Source: an uncultured Porphyromonadaceae bacterium | GTDB taxonomy: Bacteria > Bacteroidota > Bacteroidia > Bacteroidales > Muribaculaceae | DNA: 11,371 bases | Assembly (NCBI GenBank): GCA_905193485.1 | Contig: CAJJOX010000058.1 | Span: 1 to 11,371, forward strand | Reading direction: 5' to 3' | Part shown: in pieces, positions 1 through 6,059 of the stretch | Numbering within the stretch: the first letter of the stretch is position 1 | Layout of the letters: each line of letters opens with the position of its first letter | The notes under the pieces: model-generated | Seen by the model: only the letters and a program-made list of their open reading frames with translations | Told to the model about the DNA's origin: nothing | Databases searched by the model: none | Program-made: the position numbers and the translations under genes

Positions 1-324
1 CTTCCGATCCCCTCGGAAGCCATTTTCTGGATCGGATTCACCGCATGGGCCATCGACGGCGGTCTTCCCGTCAACTGGCTCACGGCTCTCATAGTGCTGG
101 CGATGTCGCTGATGATGGTCAGCAACATCGGGATGTTCTCGCTCAAATTCAAGAATTTCAATATCGCCGAAAACATCAAGCGCTATCTTATCGTTATTGC
201 TGCGGCGGCTTTGGTGACGTGGCTCGGCATTTCCGGTCTGATGTGGACGATATTGCTCTATGTCGTGCTTTCGATGATCAACATAAGCGTCACCTATACC
301 TACACCGACGATCCTAAAGACTGA
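1..324 (+). CDS. pssA: Phosphatidylserine synthase, C-terminal part (5' end outside window)
   Basis: The reading frame is open from base 1 to the TGA at 322-324 and gives 107 residues of a longer protein. It starts LPIPSEAIFWIGFTAWAI, contains MFSLKFKNFNIAENIKRY, and ends in hydrophobic segments (about residues 60-71 and 73-95) with the tail YTYTDDPKD. The SEAIFWIG and FSLKFKN stretches match my memory of the C-terminus of Bacteroides CDP-diacylglycerol-serine O-phosphatidyltransferase, the inner-membrane enzyme that makes phosphatidylserine, the precursor of phosphatidylethanolamine. The diagnostic CDP-alcohol phosphatidyltransferase motif (DGxxAR...GxxxDxxxD) lies N-terminal and is not in the window, so the call rests on the tail and on the neighbours: DUF4834 and DUF2461 genes following pssA is an arrangement I recall from Bacteroides. 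Confidence 0.72.
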   Translation, partial: LPIPSEAIFWIGFTAWAIDGGLPVNWLTALIVLAMSLMMVSNIGMFSLKFKNFNIAENIKRYLIVIAAAALVTWLGISGLMWTILLYVVLSMINISVTYTYTDDPKD

Positions 325-455
325 CCGCGGCTCTGCGGCCATTCATCGCACAGCGGATTTCAGCCGCCCGGATGTCATGACGGCCCGACGCGGACTCCCG
401 ACGGTGCCAAAAGAAACTTACAAACGCTTACTCAACGCTTTATCTTCTATCACCA

Positions 456-809
456 ATGGGCACTTTTTTCCTTGCTCTATTAATATTGTTTGTCGTCTAT
501 CCTTTATGCCGTGCCGCATGGGCAGTCTATAAACTGCGCCGTCAGGCCCGTCGTGCCTTCGAGGATATGAACCGCAAACGCACGGCCGAGCACCGGCGTC
601 GCGAAGCCGAAAATCGTCCTGCCGGTTGGCAGCAGGCTTCACGCCGCAAGATTTTCTCAAAAAATGAAGGCGAATATGTCGAATGGGAAGAGGTGGACAT
701 AACCGTCGATGCCGGAGCCGACACCGCGCGCTCGTCGCGGCGTTCGCGCGATGTCGAGGAGAAGCGCATAGTCGATGTGGAATGGGAGGATGTAAAGCCA
801 TCGAAATGA
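456..809 (+). CDS. DUF4834 family small membrane-anchored protein
   Basis: 117 residues. Residues 1-26 form one hydrophobic segment (MGTFFLALLILFVVYPLCRA...), followed by a basic, charged stretch (KLRRQARRAFEDMNRKR). This suggests a single N-terminal membrane anchor with the rest in the cytoplasm. The C-terminal half holds two copies of a short acidic motif, VEWEEV (about residues 75-80) and VEWEDV (about 108-113). Size, anchor and the acidic aromatic tail fit the Bacteroidetes-only family DUF4834, which has no known function. The ATG at 456 is the only good start; no Shine-Dalgarno is visible, which is usual here. The stop overlaps the start of the next gene (ATGA at 806-809), so the two are probably translated together. 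It lies 131 bases after the pssA end; no convincing promoter is visible in that gap. Confidence 0.75.
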   Translation: MGTFFLALLILFVVYPLCRAAWAVYKLRRQARRAFEDMNRKRTAEHRRREAENRPAGWQQASRRKIFSKNEGEYVEWEEVDITVDAGADTARSSRRSRDVEEKRIVDVEWEDVKPSK

Positions 810-1495
810 TCAAACAAAACGCCATGTATTATATTGAAGAACTTTATGATTTTTTCGACAGGCTTCAGACCAATAACAACCGTCAGTGGTTTGAGTCAAA
901 CCGTCCGCTTTACGAACGTCTTCGCACTCTTTGGCTTGACGATATCGACCGCATGATCCGCCTCATGGCCGAGTGGGATCCCTCGCTTGCCGCGCAGACA
1001 GCCCGCTCGTCGGCCTACCGAATATATCGTGACACCCGCTTCTCTCACGACAAGACACCATATAAGACGTTTTTCTCCGCCGCGGTATGCCGTGGCGGCC
1101 GTAAATCATCCTATGCCGGTTATTATATCGAGATCGGCAATGCCGTGAGCTACGCTCAGGGTCTGTATGCCGGATTGTGGTGTCCCGACAGTGCAATACT
1201 CAAGAAAATGCGTCATGCCATCGTCGACAACATCGAGGAGTGGAATGATATCGTCAACGCGCCTGCCATGCAACGCGATTTTCCCGGATGGTGCAGCTCG
1301 ACGCTTAAGACCATCCCCAAAGGATGGGACCGCAACCATCCGCAGGCCGAATATCTTCGCATGACTGACTATGGCAAGTTCCGGCCTCTCGACCGGGCTT
1401 TCTTTCTCGACCCGTCGTGGCCTGAACGTGCCGCCGCACTTTTCAGCACGCTCGCTCCGTTTGTGGCGTTTCTCAATTATTCCATCGACGAATAA
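806..1495 (+). CDS. DUF2461 family protein
   Basis: 229 residues from the ATG at 806, chosen because it overlaps the TGA of the DUF4834 gene and lies 16 bases after a GGGAGG (784-789); the ATG at 824 is an alternative. The frame is open further upstream to 683, but that part only reads across the DUF4834 gene and is not protein-like. Family marks of DUF2461 (TIGR02453) are clear: NNNRQWFESNRPLYE at residues 23-37, YRIYRDTRFSHDKTPYK at 71-87, GYYIEI at 105-110 and a C-terminal LAPFVAFLNYSI. The protein is soluble by appearance and full length for the family. Its biochemical role is unknown; the conserved Arg/Asp/Lys block suggests a binding or catalytic site, which is inference. Confidence 0.85.
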   Translation: MIKQNAMYYIEELYDFFDRLQTNNNRQWFESNRPLYERLRTLWLDDIDRMIRLMAEWDPSLAAQTARSSAYRIYRDTRFSHDKTPYKTFFSAAVCRGGRKSSYAGYYIEIGNAVSYAQGLYAGLWCPDSAILKKMRHAIVDNIEEWNDIVNAPAMQRDFPGWCSSTLKTIPKGWDRNHPQAEYLRMTDYGKFRPLDRAFFLDPSWPERAAALFSTLAPFVAFLNYSIDE

Positions 1496-1519
1496 GCGTA
1501 AAACAGATCGCTGGCAGAT

Positions 1520-1565
1520 ATACAGAAGCACCCCGTCGCACAATAGGCGGGGTGCTTCCGTGTAT
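1520..1565. terminator. Strong hairpin between convergent genes, likely bidirectional terminator
   Basis: GAAGCACCCCG (1525-1535) pairs perfectly over 11 bp with CGGGGTGCTTC (1548-1558), leaving a 12-base loop. Outside it, ATACA (1520-1524) can pair with TGTAT (1561-1565) across a two-base bulge. It sits 30 bases after the DUF2461 stop and just after the GH97 stop on the other strand. Neither side has a clear run of T, so the termination mechanism is not proven. Confidence 0.75.
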
Positions 1566-1584
1566 GCATATGATGATGGCGCAA

Positions 1585-3696
1585 TTATTTTACCGGGCGT
1601 AGGGCTATGGCAAAACCGCCGCCACGGGCCATGTGGAGAGGCAGCACATCGTTGGATGTTACATTTATCGTGCGTATGCTGTAGGCCTCGGGATTGGTGG
1701 CATAGTCGGCGTCGGGGGCTTCGGTGTTGATCGTGGCGCGGTATATGGTGCCCGGTGTGAGGAAGTCGAATTTCAGGTCATAGTCGCGGGCTTCGCCGTT
1801 GGTCACGCCGCCCACATACCAGTCGGCGCTCTTCTTGTCCTGGCGTGCCACCACGATATATTCGCCGGGTTCCGCGTCAAGATAACGGCTTTTCTGCCAG
1901 TCGACCGGCACGTCCTTGATAAATTGAAACGCATCTGCTTTCTCGGCATAATGTTCGGGCAGGTCGGCCGCCATCTGCAATGGCGAGTACATTGTGAGAT
2001 AAAGGGCGAGCTGATTGGCTATAGTGGCCTTCTTGTGCTCGTTTGATCCCGGAACGAATGAGCCGATATCCATGCGGAAAATGCCGGGCGTGAAGTCCAT
2101 CGGTCCACCCTTCAGACGGGTGAACGGGAGAATGGTGACATGGCCGGGCGACATGTTGCGGTATTCGGTGCCCATGGCGCTTTCGTTGCCGATGAGATTG
2201 GGGTAGGTGCGGGCAAGACCGGTCGGTCGCACGGCCTCATGGGCGTTGACCATGATCTTGTGGTCGGCGGCTTTTTTGACGGCGTCGAGATAGTGGCGCA
2301 CTGAATTCTGGTTGTAGTGGTTCTCGCCTAAAGGAAGTATGTTGCCCACATAGCCGCTTTTGACGGCGTCGTAGCCGTAACGGTTCATGAGATCGTAGGC
2401 CTTGTCCATCCAGCGTTCATAGTTGGGTATGGAGCCGGAGGTCTCATGATGCATTATCAGTTTGATGCCGCGTTTGTGGGCATAGTCGTTGAGCGCTTTG
2501 ATGTCGAAGTCGGGATAAGGGGTGATGAAGTCAAACACAAAGTCTTTTTCCTTGCCGAACCAGTCTTCCCAGCCGATGTTCCAGCCCTCGATGAGGAGGC
2601 CGTCCATTCCGTTGTCGGCGGCGAAGTCGATATATCGGCGCACGTTTTCATTGTTGGCGCCGTGCCGCCCGTTGGGTGTGGCTTTGGAATAGTCGAATGT
2701 GGCGAGATCGAAGTTTTCGGCATCGGTATAGGCCCATGAACTTTTGCCGGTGATCATCTCCCACCACACGCCCATATATTTCGTGGGATGTATCCATGAA
2801 GTGTCGTCGAGTGCCAGAGGATCATTGAGGTTGTAGATGAGGTCGGAGGCCAGGATGTCGGTCGCGCGGTCGCTCACCATGATGGCTCGCCACGGTGTCG
2901 AGAACGGCAGCGTGATTTCGGCTTTGTTGCCGTTGCGGTCGGGCGTCAGCCATGAGGTGAACACCAATGTGGAATCGTTGAGCTCGAGATGCATGGCCGG
3001 AAAATCGACAAGCGCCGCCTCGTGGAGGTTGACATACAGTCCGTTGTCAGACTTAAGCATCAGCGATGTCTGCACGCCGGTAGGCGAGAAGCCTGTCTGC
3101 GATATGTTGCCTGTCTTTTCGTCCTTGAGGTTGTGGGCGCGTATTTCGCTCAGACGCGAGCGGGTGTATTCATATTCCTGCGTGTCATAGTCGCCCGGTA
3201 TCCACCATGCGGTCATGTCTGACGGCATGGCAAACTGTGTCAGCTCGTCGGTGACGGTGAGTTCCTTGCCGTCAGCAGCCGGGAAACGGTAGCGGAATCC
3301 GACGCCGTCATTGTAGGCGCGGAAGTCGATACTCATCTCGAATGTGCGTCCGCCGGTCTGTTTGGTCAGGCCTACGGTGAGAGCGTTATAGTAGTCGGCG
3401 ATGGTGTCGTTCTCGCCCCATACGGGCACCCACGAATCGCGCACGGTCTTGCGGTCGGTGCCGCTAACCGTAAATCCGGTGCCTGCATTGATGTTTTTGA
3501 ATTCAAAGCCCATGTCGGAAGTGTTGACTACAGGCTGTCCTTTGTAGGTCACGGCATAGACCGGTGTGCCCCCGTCGCGGAGGTCGAATGTCAGTGTCAC
3601 GTTGCCGTCGGGCGAACGTAGCACCTCTTCCGCTCCGACGCATAGCGGGAGCGTTACGGCGATGGCCATCGCCATCACAACTCTACGATAGTTCAT
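1585..3696 (-). CDS. Glycoside hydrolase family 97, SusB-like inverting alpha-glucosidase type
   Basis: 703 residues with a signal peptide (about residues 1-22, ...LPLCVGA before EEVL), so the enzyme is exported, probably to the periplasm. The GH97 layout is complete: N-terminal beta-sandwich (about 24-265), catalytic barrel (about 290-570, with WGV-type strand MGVWWEM at 308-314), and C-terminal beta domain (about 600-703). Three acids line up with those I recall for Bacteroides thetaiotaomicron SusB at a constant offset of 21: E418 (MHHETSG; SusB E439), E487 (VNAHEAVRPTG; E508) and E511 (AMGTEY; E532, the general acid). E505 would match the calcium ligand E526. The retaining alpha-galactosidase branch instead uses an Asp nucleophile near 'DAVKSGYVGN' (443-452), where no suitable Asp is seen after the strand. 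Inverting hydrolysis of alpha-glucosides is therefore expected. No SusC/SusD genes are adjacent, so it is not in a visible polysaccharide utilisation locus. Confidence 0.93.
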   Translation of the reverse strand: MNYRRVVMAMAIAVTLPLCVGAEEVLRSPDGNVTLTFDLRDGGTPVYAVTYKGQPVVNTSDMGFEFKNINAGTGFTVSGTDRKTVRDSWVPVWGENDTIADYYNALTVGLTKQTGGRTFEMSIDFRAYNDGVGFRYRFPAADGKELTVTDELTQFAMPSDMTAWWIPGDYDTQEYEYTRSRLSEIRAHNLKDEKTGNISQTGFSPTGVQTSLMLKSDNGLYVNLHEAALVDFPAMHLELNDSTLVFTSWLTPDRNGNKAEITLPFSTPWRAIMVSDRATDILASDLIYNLNDPLALDDTSWIHPTKYMGVWWEMITGKSSWAYTDAENFDLATFDYSKATPNGRHGANNENVRRYIDFAADNGMDGLLIEGWNIGWEDWFGKEKDFVFDFITPYPDFDIKALNDYAHKRGIKLIMHHETSGSIPNYERWMDKAYDLMNRYGYDAVKSGYVGNILPLGENHYNQNSVRHYLDAVKKAADHKIMVNAHEAVRPTGLARTYPNLIGNESAMGTEYRNMSPGHVTILPFTRLKGGPMDFTPGIFRMDIGSFVPGSNEHKKATIANQLALYLTMYSPLQMAADLPEHYAEKADAFQFIKDVPVDWQKSRYLDAEPGEYIVVARQDKKSADWYVGGVTNGEARDYDLKFDFLTPGTIYRATINTEAPDADYATNPEAYSIRTINVTSNDVLPLHMARGGGFAIALRPVK

Positions 3697-3748
3697 AAAT
3701 TTTAGCTGTTTGATATTTTACGCAACAGGCCCTCAGGCCTTTTAGCTG

Positions 3749-3780
3749 CAAATTTAACCAAACAATCCGACTTTTGCAAA
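3749..3780 (-). promoter_or_regulatory. Bacteroidetes-type promoter for the GH97 gene
   Basis: On the minus strand a perfect -7 box TAAATTTG (3749-3756, consensus TAnnTTTG) is preceded, after 20 bases, by a -33 box TTTG (3777-3780). Spacing of 19-21 is standard. Transcription would begin near 3742, giving a leader of about 45 bases to the GH97 ATG at 3696. Confidence 0.7.
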
Positions 3781-3928
3781 ACTGCTGTGCTTTTTGAGTT
3801 ACATTGATCCACGACTCTTTCATTTAAAAATGATTTGAAATTTCAATATTTGAGATTTTCAGGAAATTAAAAGCAATTTTCAACGTCACTCCACAAGACA
3901 TTCCTTATATATTTCAAATATCTACAAT

Positions 3929-3947
3929 GAGAATGATAGTCATTATG
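3929..3947. promoter_or_regulatory. Fur-box-like palindrome
   Basis: GAGAATGATAGTCATTATG matches the classical 19-base Fur box (GATAATGATAATCATTATC) at 16 of 19 positions, with core AATGATAGTCATT a perfect palindrome around one base. It lies directly upstream, on the minus strand, of a -7-like box GATATTTG (3915-3922), a position where a repressor could block RNA polymerase. The intact gene downstream on that strand is the GH97 gene, which already has a better promoter nearer to it. A link to iron is inference from the motif only. Confidence 0.45.
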
Positions 3948-3982
3948 CTTTTTATCTAAGATATATGGAGATTTCAAATGAA

Positions 3983-4013
3983 TAGACTTGACATGATGAA
4001 TCAGACAAGTCTA
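3983..4013. terminator. Hairpin, possible terminator of the decayed gene
   Basis: TAGACTTG (3983-3990) pairs with CAAGTCTA (4006-4013) over 8 bp with a 15-base loop. It lies 18 bases beyond the last stop codon of the WG-repeat pseudogene on the minus strand, where a terminator would be expected. The following minus-strand bases are only moderately T-rich (TTCATTTG). Confidence 0.4.
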
Positions 4014-4031
4014 AAAAATCTCAACTTTGAA

Positions 4032-4438
4032 TTAATCAGAGTTCTTTCGATGCGTTCTTTTTTGTTCATATTCCTGATAAATGGCTGCATAAGTTCCGGT
4101 TTTATTTATATAGCCCCATACATCATTTTTTGTCGTGAATCGCTTTGACAACAGGATAGTTGGAGATGTCGATGAAACTGAATTTACCCTCTCCACTGGG
4201 GAACAATCCGTGCAAGACCGGTATCGGGGTTGAATGGGTGAGCGTTTTCATATTGATAACCGATTTGAAGCACAAACGTGCCATTGGTATAGTTTAGATT
4301 GTAGTAGTCGAAAGCGTTATGTCATAGGTTGTAGTCTGGGTTTATGCATTCGATGGACATGGAGAATTCCATTCTGTAATGGCTCTGGGCAAAGAGCGAC
4401 AGGCTACTTGTAGGACGGAAGTGTGAGAAAAATTGCAA
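4032..4438 (-). pseudogene. Decayed WG-repeat-like gene, several frameshifts and a stop
   Basis: No single frame is open, but three frames read in turn give one coherent protein-like text. The first frame (about 4438-4217) reads ...SHYRMEFSMSIECINPDYNL, a TGA at 4322-4324, then NAFDYYNLNYTNGTF, QIGYQYENAHPFNPDTG and a TAA at 4184-4186. The second frame continues near 4216 with LHGLFPSGEGKFSFIDIS and NYPVVKAIHDKK, and stops at TGA 4123-4125. The third resumes at once across an A6 run (4126-4131) with NDVWGYINKTGTYAAIYQEYE and ends at TAA 4032-4034. WGYINKTG and GKFSFID are typical of WG (KWG) repeats, and YENAHPFNPDTGLA resembles their linkers. One extra A in the run and one extra base near 4216 would explain the shifts. 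The start is not identifiable; the earlier part could have a different origin, for example an outer-membrane strand domain. Function is lost or never assignable from here. Confidence 0.6.
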
Positions 4439-4470
4439 TTATGATTTTTCATATGCAGGAGTCCGTTATT

Positions 4471-4514
4471 CCCCGGGAATGGCGATGACTCTGAAAGACG
4501 ATACCATTCCGGGG
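4471..4514 (-). terminator. Hairpin after the lipoprotein gene, likely terminator
   Basis: CCCCGGGAATGG (4471-4482) pairs with CCATTCCGGGG (4504-4514): 11 bp with one bulged base and a 21-base loop. It begins 24 bases beyond the lipoprotein stop codon on the minus strand. No T run follows, so this may stop or stabilise the transcript rather than be a textbook intrinsic terminator. Confidence 0.5.
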
Positions 4515-4538
4515 AGATTATGGTTCAAGCATTTACAA

Positions 4539-5171
4539 CTATTGTAACTTTTTAGTGTCAAGAGCCAGTCTGACTGATTTTACGCGAATATATCTGTCGT
4601 AGTCGTCGTTCCCGTAGACGACAGTCTGAAGTTCGGCCTTTGTGCCTGCTGGAAGAATAAGCTTGCCGTCAACCACTTTGAAACTTTTGAAGTCTCCGAT
4701 TCTGGCACTTGTCACTTCCGCGCCCTGTTCGTCGCAGCCAATCAGCATCAGAGGCAATATCAGATATTGCACATCGTGTGAGCCCAGCCATGAATCAGTA
4801 ACCTCCAGAGAGATATCTTTCGCTGCCTCGATTTCACCCTGGACATCATATACGGATCTTACGTTGTTGGCAAATTCCTTGAACGACAGGCTGACTGGGT
4901 TCACCACCTTGAAGTCTTCTCCGGGAGTGATCTCGATGAGACGTCCGTCGAGTTTCTTGCCCGCTTCCTCGATCTTGGCGCGATATTGTTCTTTAAGCTC
5001 ATCGACCTGCGCCGATTCTTCGATTTTGTCACACTGGGCCTCATAGTCAGCGTAGATTGCCGGAACCTCGCCAAACACAAGGCAGTTCTCATAAGGAGCA
5101 CCTCCGCCTGAACAGGCAGTTAGGGCAACGGCTCCCAACAGAGCCATCATTGTCTGTTTGATTGTTTTCAT
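4539..5171 (-). CDS. Predicted lipoprotein of unknown function, with coiled-coil segment
   Basis: 210 residues. The start MKTIKQTMMALLGAVALTAC is a classical lipoprotein signal: basic N-terminus, hydrophobic core, lipobox LTAC with Cys20 as the lipidated residue. The residues after Cys are SGGGAPYE, which does not resemble the acidic export signal of surface lipoproteins in Bacteroidetes, so a periplasm-facing location is more likely (inference). Residues 43-78 are charged and heptad-like (DKIEESAQVDELKEQYRAKI) and may form a coiled coil. The C-terminal part (about 80-210) looks like alternating beta strands. I do not recognise a family. It lies 125 bases after the response regulator on the same strand, so it is a candidate output of the two-component system, either by read-through or its own promoter; I found no good -7 box in that gap. 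Confidence 0.8.
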   Translation of the reverse strand: MKTIKQTMMALLGAVALTACSGGGAPYENCLVFGEVPAIYADYEAQCDKIEESAQVDELKEQYRAKIEEAGKKLDGRLIEITPGEDFKVVNPVSLSFKEFANNVRSVYDVQGEIEAAKDISLEVTDSWLGSHDVQYLILPLMLIGCDEQGAEVTSARIGDFKSFKVVDGKLILPAGTKAELQTVVYGNDDYDRYIRVKSVRLALDTKKLQ

Positions 5172-5296
5172 GTTGTCTTGAATTACTTAGTGCTATTATA
5201 TTTATTTGATAAAAAGGTTGTTATATCATATGGTTTGAAAGGAGTACTGAAAGATTGTTCCATCTCAGTGAATGATTGTGGATTAATAAGCAAAAG

Positions 5297-5953
5297 TCAA
5301 CGTATAATCCTGCTTTTCTTGATATATCCCTTCTCGATGGCTTTTACAATCAGATCTGCCACATTGACCGCCCCAAGTTTGGAAAACAACGATTTGCGAT
5401 GGGCTTCCACTGTATTTTCCGTAACGAACATAGCTGCTGCTATTTCTCGCGAGGTTTTACCTTGCGAAATCTGATACAGCACTTCCAACTCTCTTGTTGA
5501 CGGATGTAGGCTATTGTCTCCGGCTGCCTTCAGAGCCTTGAGCACTTCTTTGCAGTAATAGTTGTTGCCGTTAAGGATTTCCTCAATGGCCGTTATAATT
5601 TCGCTGCCTTCACCCGATTTATAGATGATTGCGTTAACTTCTCTGGCAAGTAGCTTTCGGAGAGTCCATATTTCATCATGGACGGTGCTGACGATTATAT
5701 GAGCGACAGGATTTCTTGCGCGAATCATCTCGATTAGCACGAAGCCGTCAAGATCGGGCAATTCGAGATCTATTATATAAAAATCGAATTCCGTCCCGGC
5801 GTCCAATTGAGTCACGAGAGCCATTGCCGTGCTGAACTTGGAAACGTTATTGGCATTACGGCTTGCAAGAATGGCTGTCATGCCTTCCCTGACAAGGTCG
5901 TGGTCGTCAACAACGGCTATTTTCATCCGTGACAAAATTAAATGCTTATCCAT
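5297..5953 (-). CDS. LuxR/NarL-family response regulator
   Basis: 218 residues from the ATG at 5953. The receiver domain (about 10-125) has the acidic pair D16/D17 (VVDDHD), phospho-acceptor D62 (YIIDLELPDLDG), switch residue S89 or T90 (HIIVST) and the conserved K112 (YKSG). A linker leads to a C-terminal LuxR-type helix-turn-helix (about 150-210): STRELEVLYQISQGKTSREIAA, then VTENTVEAHRKSLFSKLG. It is a DNA-binding transcription regulator switched by phosphorylation. M10 (ATG at 5926; MKIAVVDDHD) is an equally plausible start, since most relatives begin there; no ribosome site decides between them. The sensor kinase gene lies just upstream on the same strand, 106 bases away, and is the expected partner. 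A separate promoter (5987-6017) with an adjacent palindrome suggests independent, perhaps self-controlled, expression. Confidence 0.93.
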   Translation of the reverse strand: MDKHLILSRMKIAVVDDHDLVREGMTAILASRNANNVSKFSTAMALVTQLDAGTEFDFYIIDLELPDLDGFVLIEMIRARNPVAHIIVSTVHDEIWTLRKLLAREVNAIIYKSGEGSEIITAIEEILNGNNYYCKEVLKALKAAGDNSLHPSTRELEVLYQISQGKTSREIAAAMFVTENTVEAHRKSLFSKLGAVNVADLIVKAIEKGYIKKSRIIR

Positions 5954-5986
5954 AAGCGTTTGAAAAATTGCATATTATTCTACATG

Positions 5987-6017
5987 CAAAGTTAGCCCAC
6001 TTATGAGTGTCCGTCAA
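5987..6017 (-). promoter_or_regulatory. Bacteroidetes-type promoter for the response regulator
   Basis: On the minus strand the -7 box TAACTTTG (5987-5994) fits TAnnTTTG exactly and is preceded after 20 bases by TTG (6015-6017, in ATTGAC). Predicted start of transcription is near 5980, 27 bases before the ATG at 5953 or 54 before the ATG at 5926. Confidence 0.65.
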
Positions 6018-6018
6018 T

Positions 6019-6032
6019 TACGGATTTCCGTA
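6019..6032. promoter_or_regulatory. Palindrome TACGGA-TT-TCCGTA, possible operator
   Basis: A perfect 6-bp inverted repeat with a two-base spacer abuts the -33 box of the response regulator promoter. Dimeric NarL/LuxR-type regulators often bind inverted half sites that begin with TAC and end with GTA, separated by two bases, so this is a reasonable site for the neighbouring regulator itself. Ten of its bases (CGGATTTCCG) recur at 8122-8131 upstream of the kinase gene. Binding is inferred, not shown. Confidence 0.5.
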
Positions 6033-6059
6033 GTTTTTCAATGTTTCAAGAGATAAAAA

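Larger units (their letters stand above)
3781..4031. other. AT-rich intergenic stretch without an intact gene
   Basis: This part of the 842-base gap between the GH97 gene and the lipoprotein gene is clearly AT-rich and has no ORF with protein-like composition. It holds the Fur-like palindrome (3929-3947), a weak -7-like GATATTTG on the minus strand (3915-3922), a perfect 10-base palindrome TGAAATTTCA (3836-3845) and a hairpin (3983-4013). The rest shows nothing I can name. Confidence 0.6.

Noticed and set aside
325..455. Possible promoter for the DUF4834 gene (TATCTTCT near 441)
   Set aside because: Differs from TAnnTTTG at two fixed positions and has no -33 partner.
683..805. N-terminal extension of the DUF2461 reading frame
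   Set aside because: Arg/Cys-rich translation of the DUF4834 gene in another frame; the family begins near the ATG at 806 or 824.
1633..3222. Several plus-strand ORFs opposite the GH97 gene
   Set aside because: All are antisense shadows of a complete GH97 enzyme with intact catalytic residues.
3824..3901. 25-residue minus-strand ORF (MSCGVTLKIAFNFL...) in the AT-rich gap
   Set aside because: Too short, with no matching family and nothing to set it apart from chance ORFs in AT-rich DNA.
4123..4284. 53-residue minus-strand ORF with its own ATG (MARLCFKSVINMKT...)
   Set aside because: Its second half is one frame of the WG-repeat remnant, and the homology-like text continues beyond its stop in another frame, so it is a piece of a pseudogene and not a separate gene.
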